This document shows positions 48,501 through 59,552 of a stretch of 64,000 nt of DNA, piece by piece. Origin of the DNA: Hydractinia symbiolongicarpus (taxonomy: Eukaryota > Cnidaria > Hydrozoa > Anthoathecata > Hydractiniidae); NCBI RefSeq assembly GCF_029227915.1, contig NC_079889.1, positions 1,242,001 to 1,306,000 on the forward strand, given 5' to 3'. A program made the translations under genes and the position numbers. The notes under the pieces are model-generated. The model worked only from the letters and a program-made list of their open reading frames with translations. It was not told the DNA's origin and did not search any database. Positions within the stretch are counted from its first letter, which is position 1. Each line of letters opens with the position of its first letter.

Positions 48501-51500
48501 AGTACCAACAGGAACTGAAAAGGATATCATGGGCAAATAAAAAATAATAACAATAATTACACTTTTTGAGTTACCCAAGGATAATTTACCAAGAACTGAT
48601 GAAATTGTGGCCAAACATTTAAAAAACTCAAAATTTTAGTAGGTTCCTAGATCAAATTTTAGAAGAAAACACTAAAAAAAAAAATTTCATATTTCAGATT
48701 ATTTTGCTAAACTGCTAGTAGAAAATAGTTATTAAGAAAAAAGCCTTTTTATTTTAATTTTTTGTCACATAAAGGGTAAGTACAAAAAAATACTATTTGA
48801 AAACATAGTCGATGTCACCATGAAATATTTTAGAACATTTTAGGAAAAATGAATATTTTGAGTTTGAGTATCAGTTCAAATTACACAATAGGCGAAAAAT
48901 TCTTTTACTGCTATCGTGTCATGGAAAGAACGCAGAAACTATACATGTAATTGAATGCATTACCTTGACGAATTTTGAATCAAAAGCAAGTCTTGAAATT
49001 CCGGTTATTTAGATCTGTTAATGCCGCATATTGTAAATATTTTTGCCTTGGAAATAATGTGCGATCGTGAGTTGACTAAATTATTCCCAACGCAAATCGC
49101 GATCATTCCCACGTATGAAAATAGTTCGTGCATAAACTATTATAAAATAGTTTTAAAAAAGCGTTTTTGTTTCTGAGAGAATAACATGAATTGAGACTTC
49201 TTGAAGCCGTCGAAACTCGTGTGTGAAACTAACTGTGTTTTTAGTGAAGATATTTGAAACTTGTGGGGTAGCATGTGTTTGCTTAAAGTTTTGTTATAAC
49301 TTGCCAAGTGTACGCGGGTGTATAGTGGTGTTACAATAGTGGTGTTAGAAATCGTTACCAAATTATTAGAATATTTATTTGAATTTTGTTCATAGTCTAC
49401 TTGACGCTTGTACGTGTAATAGGTCTGATGTCGACCTTTCCGTGCCGACCAAGTGAGCGATGCTTGTCGGGCAGAGTATCGTTGTCGGCCATATCACACG
49501 TACTAAGCTATTTGACTTGATTCTTGCATCCTTGTCTGATTATTGCTTGATATTTTCTCTCTCGCATATCTTGTTTAGTAGTCAAGTTTTGTATTTTTAT
49601 TTCTTAAACTTCACTGCACTGCATTTTAGGAGGATCTTCACTTTTTTTAGGTTTTTTAGGAGATTATCGAAGTTGGGGCCGCTCTGTTGAACAAAGAAAT
49701 TTTTTACATGCATTATTGTGTAAAACAAAATGTTCTTAAAACTAAAATACATGTTGGTAAAAACAGAAGAAGTTAAAAATGTCTATTTTCTCCAAATCAA
49801 GAGTTTAAAAAACACACACAAAAACACGCACACAAAAAAAACACAAGTCCTATTAAATGTGTTTTAAAACATGACAGGTTGCATTGTTTTTAGTTTGACC
49901 TTTCCTTTAATTATGCTCTTTTTACTGAATTACGCAAGCCGCAATGAGTCTTGGTTTACTAATTCTTCGTCTCTTTACCCCAAAAAAACGTCGAATAGTT
50001 TCAAACCTCATTGTGACCTGTATGTTTTACACAAGATGGATTACACAAGTCAGTATCTACCGTTCCTTTCTACTTGTGGCTACTTTACATAACACCTTTA
50101 ATGCGCATGACTAAATGTAGTTTTGTTTGTCTCGATATCTCTTGTTTCACTATACAGGTTTTAATAAAACATCTCGAGAAACCGCAATATTTAATTGAGA
50201 CACTTAAACGATCACAAGTTTTGACACATAGAAAAATGTTAAACTAGCCAAGAGACTGTCAGTATAAGCTATCGTCGAAATGGAAAGCCTAAATTCACTC
50301 GAGACAGAGTAGTTGATACTAGAAACACGCTATACATATGCAAGTTGTTAGTTGTTTGACATCAAAGTGTCTTTGATTCCTTGTAAATGATTGGTATTAC
50401 TATTTGCATTCATTTTTTAGATCCTACTTAAAAAGCCTTTCAAGAGGAAGCTCTCCCAACACTAAACTTAATCAAGAAAAGCGTCCCTGAAAAGCCTACT
50501 AGTGCTAGATACTGTGCTGCTATTGAAAACGAACAGGGTTACTAATACCAAGACTATAAGGAGGTTATAAAGAAATTAAAATCTCCTAAAGCTGCCAGTT
50601 AGAGTTGGAGTATAAGAGTCAAGAATTAATTCTTAAAAAATTTCATATATATGTATATTAACCTCCTACAGTTTAAAAGTCGTGTTAAATACGTGTATTT
50701 GATTGGATTTTAACTGATACATAAGATATTTATATATAAATAAACATTCGATCAGTTTGACATGTGACCTCGATAGTGTGTGATAAACGATGTCAAAAAG
50801 TATACCTTGTGCCAAAGTTTAAAAAATTTTGAGGTCAAGGCATGTGCTTGTAAAAAAGTATATTCCTTACAAGACAGTTGTTAAACTTCAAGATGAGGAT
50901 GATATGGATATAAGTGAAAAGGAAAGTTAGATAACAATAATGGTGAGACTCAAATTACGTACACAAGTAGTGATGATTGTGTTGTTTCGTTGAAGGATGG
51001 AAATGGGTGTGCTTGTAAGGAATGTTTGGATTGCATGCAAGGTCTCCTGTTGAACTAATCAGATTTGATGATAAAGAAGAAGGCTCAGTGTGTTGGTATT
51101 TTCATCTTAAAAATTGATGAACTATATCACTGAAAGCAAAAACAAAATAATTTAAAGAATTTGGTGTTATCCTTTGATGAGATGAAAATGCAATCGCTGA
51201 CGCAAAAACTCGCCAAAAATTCTAAAAAATGAGGAACTAGGTGAGCCATTAATTGCTCCCCCAATTTCACCAAATTTTTGTCTGACTGAACAATATCAAT
51301 TCATCTCACATGAAAATCAATGATATCCTTCTTTTATTTGTAGTAAAGAATAACTAAAATATATTATATCTATATTATAATGCCCGTATACGTCTGTCTG
51401 TCTGTTTGTCCGTCTGTCTGTCTGTCACGCAAAATGGTAGCTTAGCTGCGCAATAGCGAGAAGCACGCAATGCGGCATAAAAAGGACGGGCGAACCCGTG

Positions 51501-54500
51501 GATTTTCCACGGGTTAACGACTAGTATATATAAAAAAGATAAGATAAAATAGATTTGGAAATAATAAAATCGGCCAGTCTAAATTATTGTAACCCTGGGT
51601 GAGCGGTTTACTGCTCAGGTGTTACTTGATAAATATTGCCTATGCTTCTTTGTGCCAGTATTTTTACTGAAAAGTGTAATAAATTAAAAAATATTCATGT
51701 TGAAAATTTGACAAGCTTAAGTAAAGAATTCTGAACTTTTTGTAACTTAACAACTCCCCATAAATTTTGATTGGTCTAATGTGGGCTCTAAGGCTCTTCA
51801 GTACTCAGAATTTTTTAAAAAACACTGAACAAACTTCTGTAGTCTAATGTTAAGATTCTTATGAAAATTATTTTCATGAGTGATCCAGGTTCAAGTCCTG
51901 GCAGGAGTGTAACATGCCCATTATAAAGATTAAGCCATAGCCATAGTAATGTTTTAAAAAATATGTGGCTATAAAAACCAATGTTACTGGGCTTTTTTAT
52001 CTCAGTAGGTAATGATTTTTTTTTTGGATTCTTTCTTGGTGACTTTGGAGGTTTTTTTCATATGAATGACTGCTTATCGGTAACTCCTTCTCTATCTTGA
52101 TAGCAACAGAATTGAATAAGTAATTAAAGTAACTTCGAACACATCAATCGACAACAATATTTTTCAACATCAACTAGCTATCTATTTTATATTGAAAATT
52201 TCGAGTGTGATTTCAAAACTCTGTTACACAGACATGGACACAGACAAAATGCTACGTGCTCTACGGTTAACTTTTTAAAGCACTCCACGATTTTTACCAT
52301 CAACAAGGGGCTGCATATCTTTACACTTTGCTCCTTTCAATGTTACAAGACATTGGTGAGAATGATCATTCTACAATAGTTTGGAGTTTTTGATACAAGT
52401 ATAAAGTGTTCAAAACAATAACCAGACAAGTGCCAACGCAGTTGTTGTCTTTCTCAGTTAGCGAAGTCGTTTTCAGTGGATGAAAACCTTTTTCTTATTC
52501 AGCAAAAAAGGTTCGACAAACACTGATTGGCAACTTCACTAATTGAGAAACGTCTCTACAATGCCATTAAATTTTTCGAAAACAAATTTATAAAAAATGT
52601 AAATTCTGAGAATTTTTGGCAATTACTCTCGGGAAAATATTTATCAACTCTTTAGCAGACTATAAAGACATATAACTCTAAAATATGAATCGTGACTTCC
52701 CTCGGTAAAATCTCAGCTGCTGTAATGAAATCATTCTCATGCCTGCTTCTCTGGTGACGAATGATGCTTCTCTTTCGCACACTTTACTGCACTTCCTACA
52801 TGCACACACATCACCCTTAATCCCATCCTCTAGATCAGGAGATACCTGAACATCAAATTCTTTACCATGGTATCATATGGTCAAGTAAATCCGTAATAAT
52901 TTCAAAATTTTCGTACATAAGTAAACATTTTCATCAGCACTTGTCACCTTTAGTTCAAATGCTTTCAGGTCTGGCAGATGGTCAGAAATATGTTTCGCTC
53001 TAAACCCCCCAAAAATTGAAAATACGCCGAAGAGGCTATCGTTTCTTAATGACTATGGTCACAAGGAGGATGGCAACGTCCCAAACTCTTTAGTATTTTC
53101 CAAGTAGCTATCATCTTCGTGGCGGCAGTTGGGTTGCCTATACTTATTTTTGCCATTCAAATGCAGCTTTTATGATTTAATATAAGTTGTTTTAATTGTT
53201 TGAATTTTTCAGTCTGATGCTACATTGCTTTACGCTGAATACTCGATGTATAAAACCCACTATACTTGATCGAAGAAAGGTCATGGGAGATTATGGTAAA
53301 GTCGGTGCTATGTTTTTAAGAATAGTACCACTTTGCTTAATATTACGAACTATTCAGTTTATAATTTCTTGTACTTTAGACATAGATAATAACATTTATC
53401 ACTATGTATAAAACAAGATCATTTTGAATCTCTAACTACGCTTTCTTGTTTTACACAATTATTAGCATGTGATGGATCGAGTGGATTTTCTAGAGCTATG
53501 TCAAATGTGTTCATATTATAACATTACAGCTTGAGAGCAATAACGATGCTTTAAACCTGTCCTTTTTGAATTGGTTATTTTCATACCTTCCAGAACACAA
53601 ATATTATATGTTCCAGATTCGATGGTTTCGTAATCTGGCACTGTGATATACACATGTAAAACACCACAGCTTATTCATTAAATTCAGTACTGTGTGTAGT
53701 ATGGCCTGTTGATTATACACGTCAAAACAACCGAAAACCCATCCAATACTAATACTCTGTTTTAGATCCTTTACCATACTTCACAAAAGCTCAAAATAAA
53801 TCCCTACTTTTGACAGTAGCTTTTTAGCTTTAAAAAAAGTTTAACCAAAACATATTATTGTAGAAGTACGCTTATTTACTGCAATAAGGGACCAACGGAC
53901 TTTTTATTTTTCACATATATGTGCGCGCAACTTTTGCTTTTGAGTTAACATTTTACAAGTATAAGGAAGATGAGCGTCGTGAAAAATAGTAAAAAAAGGT
54001 TAAAAAGGACTAAAAGGAGGAGGGGAAGAAAGCTGGGAAGGAAAAGTAAAGTAAGGAGAGAAAGAAGAAAATAATAATATAGTAGGAATAAGAGTGAAAA
54101 AAGTAGGTAAGGACAAGAAAAAAGACTTTTATTTTATGTTTGTTTTATCCAGATAACTCAGGTCTTTTTTTTCGTCCTTTCCTAATTTTTTTAATTTTTT
54201 TTTTTACTTCACTCTTATTCCTACTATATTATTATTTTTTACTTTCTATCCTTAGAAAGTAAAAAATAATAAAAAAAATAATAAAGCTTAAGGTTGGGTG
54301 GGAGGGTGGGTGGGTGGATGGGTGGTTGTTCTGGGTTTAATGATATGAAAGCTACAGAATTGATTTGCAGAACTTTTTAGAACTTATGTTGTAAAGACTC
54401 CTCTGCTTATCTCATTTTCCCTGTAACTTTTTCCCATTGCTGGTACCTGTGATGAATCAGAATTGACAGTCAGTCCTTCACACTCAATACTACACACAAC

Positions 54501-57500
54501 AGAACTCCATACATACACAAGAAACTAATGCCGCAGCTTAGTGGTTATAACTCTTACACTTTATGCGGGAGACTGGGGTTCCATTCCCTGTTAGCGGCAA
54601 TTCAATATAGGTAAGTGAATGTTACCATAGCCCCGGGTTAACCCAAGCCTTGTGAGGTAAATTGGGGAGATGGCGCACTTTTTTGGTCGTTGGATGTTGC
54701 AGGGAGTTGTCTGGCAGAGTGCAGACCCTAATTGCGCCTGCGTAACTCAAAATAAACATTAAATACTCTAGGACTCCCATTGAAGCAATAGCCTCTCCTG
54801 GAAATAATGAACAGGTTATATCCCTCTATATTTGTGAGGCCAGCCATATAACATAAGCGCATCAATATCATTCTGCTTGCATGATATGTTAGATTAATCC
54901 ATAACTAAGAAAGATGTAGCTATGTTTTTTTGAATTGCAACATGAAAATTAAGAGTGCTTACAATGACGTTAAAACCTGCTTGCTTCATTCTACTTCGGA
55001 AGAGTTTTGTATTTTCAACAACCTTTTCTGTTAAGTCTGTTCCTTGCAGTAAAATATCAAACACCTGAAAAAACAATGGAATTGTGTTTTAAAACACAAC
55101 AAAAAAATAGCATCATTAAACTACTATCAGGTGGAAAAAATTCTGGATATCAAGTTGTTACTATTACGTCACAAAAAATGTGTTTCATGAAAATAAAAAA
55201 TTGCATTACAATTCTTTAATTTTTTTATTTTTAACTTCGATTTTAAATATTTTAATTAATTACATAAGTTTTTGCCTATACCTAGAGAAAGGGTGTTTAA
55301 AAATACATCTTTTATTTGCGTATTATGTTAATACTTTACGTTCTTTAACAACAACAGAAAACAACAACACAACAACAATATGAAAACGAAAAAATATATT
55401 CTGGTATTAAAAGCATACGAAATTAACTAGAAAATCTATTATTATATACAGAACCGATTAAAATCTCATCCACAATTTGCTTCAGGAAGATGATAAGGTA
55501 GAATTATCAATTTCAATGTTTCGAGCTAAAAAGATCTGCTTATTTTCTGTTAAAAGTGACTAATAAAAAATCCTGGTTTGTGAATTTACATTACTGATTT
55601 ATGCCAGCCTTAAGTTTATAACTGATAAATAGATTTCCAAAGTATCTATTGTTAAAGCAAATTTCATGGAGGGTTTTAGAATTTTCTGAAGGTTAAAATA
55701 ACTCCTTAAATACTCCAACTTTCTGCCAGGATAATAAACAATTTACCTTTTTCGCGCTTGCGACGACAGGTGGGGGCATTGTATTGGAGAACAAGTATGG
55801 ACGAGATCTTTGGCGTAATAATGAAATTAATTCTTTCGGACCAGTAGTGTATCCACCTAGCACAGAATAAGAGAAAAAACATTTTTTTAATTTAAGATTT
55901 TTTTATGGACAAGTGATGCCCAAAGCGGACAATTCTCAACAAAATTCTACCTGTAGTCAGGTAGGCTAATAAAATCGTTTTTTATTCCTATTTTTGAATG
56001 CACTAAGGTTTTTTAAAAATTTGTAGTTATAATAAAATCTACTTCATTTTTAACAGACTTTTACAGTGAAAAACAAAACATCCTCATCTTGGTTTCATTT
56101 TTGGTCCCCAAATAACATTTTTAGTCACAATTTGAGGGCACATCTGGTTTACTTAATTCAACAAACAGGACCGATTCAGCAGCAAGCAGACATAAGAAAA
56201 GAACATTTTTACTTTAGAATGGCCAGTATGCTTAACAGAGCATATATTAAGAATTCATGTATCCAGACGATAGCTATTCCCGAGTATTTGCTAACGCACC
56301 AGTAGACAATGTAATTTCATAATTTCATAAATCCATGCATCAAAGTTGAGTGTTTGCAATAAAACTAACTAGCTACTACCATAGGAAATACATACAGCAA
56401 TGAATGCTTTGAGATTCTGATACATATTAATGTCTAATTGTTTTGTTATTCATATTTTGTAGTGTTATCTAGAAGAAACTAAACTCTAGACAAGCCCTAA
56501 ACCCTAACCCTAACCCTAGGGTGTCTGAGTTTAAAGAAGTATATCCTTCATTTTTAAAGCAATTTGAGCCTTAATATGCTTTGAGTCTTTAACCTTAAAA
56601 GAAAGATGTAGGTACACCACATTGCAGAGTTTAATAACACAAACAATTTGTTACCAACCTGCTGCGCCTCCTAGAGCTTTCCCAAGTGTAGAGTTAATAA
56701 TGTCAACTCTTCCAGCAACATCCAAAAATTCTTCAGTACCTCTAAAACACAAAAAAGGCTTTGTCAGTTACTTAACATTGGAGTAAGCTTAACTAAACAT
56801 ACACCTACATCACATTATTAGTGTGTGTGTCAACCCAGTGTGTGGCAACACAGGGTGTCCACTCATTTTTCAAAAAGAAATCCCAGGCCTTTTTTGACTT
56901 GGTCCAGAAGTTATATTTCGTATGACAAAAACAAAAATTTTGATGGGAAAACAAGTACACATTTAAATGATTTAAGAAAATTATTTTTCTGGAATTTTTG
57001 CAAAAAAATTTATGGAAAAAAATTCAAAGGGTTTTTCTTGTTTTTCTTTTTTTTCAGAATTGCATTGGATTTCCAGGAGAAGTGGCCATCCTGCAATATG
57101 GTATAAATGTTTTTTAAATGACTACAACGAAATGTTAAATTTCGTCCAAATATCCAAAATAGTAGCTGCGAGTTGTGGCAAATGAATTCTAGTGGGTTTT
57201 TCAAAGAGCTAACAACAAGTATCATAATTCATGACTTTGAAAGATCAATGGGGCTTATTATTTTTTGAATAAAGACTATTTTCTCTCACTGTTACTGAAT
57301 TATTGTATATATAAAACGAAAAGCACTGCAGACTCAAAGATTTCTGGTTAAAAGTTGAATTTTAATTTATGCTTCAATTTGTATAAAAATGTAAAAAATG
57401 TATAAGTAATGAGAATAAAATAAAAAATGAGAGTACCGTTCATTTTCATTTTAAACAAAATTTACCCAAAACATCATTTGAAGTGAAAAAATAATCTTTG

Positions 57501-59459
57501 GTGAAAATAGAAATTAGGACAATATTGACACCATATTTTGTATATACTGGGCTTATTACCTGTGTCCATTTTGACAAGAATAGAAATGCAACAAAGTTAC
57601 CTTATTGACGTTTCAAAAAGTTTCAACAAAATGACTGGCTAAAAGAAGAGGTTTTTGGCCACAGTTTCAAACCAGTTACTTTCCAGTCACTATATGGGTA
57701 CAAACATTTAAAAAATTTTAACATTATAAAATTAATTATATCGATTGTCAATGTTCAAACATCCGCCTACCTTCCAGTTTTACCAACAAAACCTGTTGCA
57801 TGGCATTCATCGACAAAGGTAAGTGCTTCATATCGGTCCGCTAAATCACAGATTTCTCTGAAAAATGAATTCACAAATGTTTTTATCACTGAAAACACGA
57901 CAATTTTCTTATTTGGGTTGTTCCATGTAAAAGTCTGACCATTTAAAATCTAGGTTGTCAAGCCCAAAGTAAAAGCTTTTATCTTTCTTTGCTACCAACA
58001 GATTTATTTTCTCTTTCATTGTAATTTCAATTTTTTTTTAATTAAAAAGTATCACTTTTCAAAAGTGTTCAAAAAATTTTAACTACAATGGCTTTTTTGA
58101 CATTTTCACTACTCATTATTAGATTTAACCAGCTATAACAACTTTCAACATTGTCCAAAATTTTAAACGTGTAAACATTTGACTATAACAAATATTTGCA
58201 TGAAGTCAAACAACCACATCTGAAATGAACTACATCAACACTAAAATGGTCATTTTGAAAATTATAATGGTTTCACCCAATGGTATTAAAATATGTTAAA
58301 ACTCTTTTTTACACATTTTGAAACTTGAGCAACACAAAAATTAGGTTACATTTCATAGTACACTATTCTATTTATGAGAAGAAAAGGTTAGTCTTACTCC
58401 AATGGAGACACAGTTCCATCCATACTGAACACACCATCAGTAGCAATCAATATCATTCTTGCACCAGATTCACGTGCATCAATTAGTTGTTTCTCTAATG
58501 CTGAAGTGAAGAAAAACAAAGGTGTCACAAGAAAACAAATGTCGACAGATGGACTTTATCAGTATACTTTGATAAAGTAGCAGTTGCCAATACAAAGGCC
58601 AAAAGAGACCAGGACATACTGTAAAACTTAGCAAATAAGATACATAACCATGGTAGTGTTAAACTCATGACTGAACATAGTTTTAAGTTAGGTTTGGCGT
58701 GGTGTATCAAAATAAGTTTCTTGTCAGTCAGGTTGAGTTTGGTAAATCGAGCATAGTCATGCTGCACAACTCAAACGATTTAACACAAATATAAGCAGAG
58801 CTGTACATTTCTAATCAATTTAGCTTTTATAGGGCTTAGGTGAAGACAAGTCAATTAAATGTTCTACACGCATATTTGAGGGGTCAGTCAGTCCGCAAAA
58901 TAACAATAAACTTTAGTATTTAGTATATAGTATTGGCGCACTGATTTTTTTCTGTGCATCAGATGATAAAAATTAAAATTTATGAAGCTGAATAATATAA
59001 AATAACAAAATCCATTTACCATGTATCCTGCACAGGGGATACTGTGTTTTAGGGTACAGAACACACAATGCAAGTTTGAAGTTTAAGTGAGAATACAACT
59101 TAAAAAAAACTGCATTATTATTCTATAGTTTTTTGGAAAAATAGGTTTAGCTATTTGATTGGTCCCGCAATTGCCTTTGCATTATGTACCAAGTTTCCTG
59201 TACTTACTATAAATACAAAAAACGAAGCAGGTTTTATAGCACCGTTTTTTTAATCCTTAGTGTTAATAATTATTCTGACAGGGTCGCTATTATGTAATGT
59301 TTATGACACAAATTTACTTGAACAATTTAGAGAGAAAAAACTGCATTTAAAAATTTCCCTAATAAAGCAATTAAAATTATTAACAAAAAGGTCATTAATA
59401 TACTCCGTCCAACCCATAAGAGAAGGGACATTACACCAAGAATGATGAAGATTATTATA

Positions 59460-59552
<93 letters not shown>

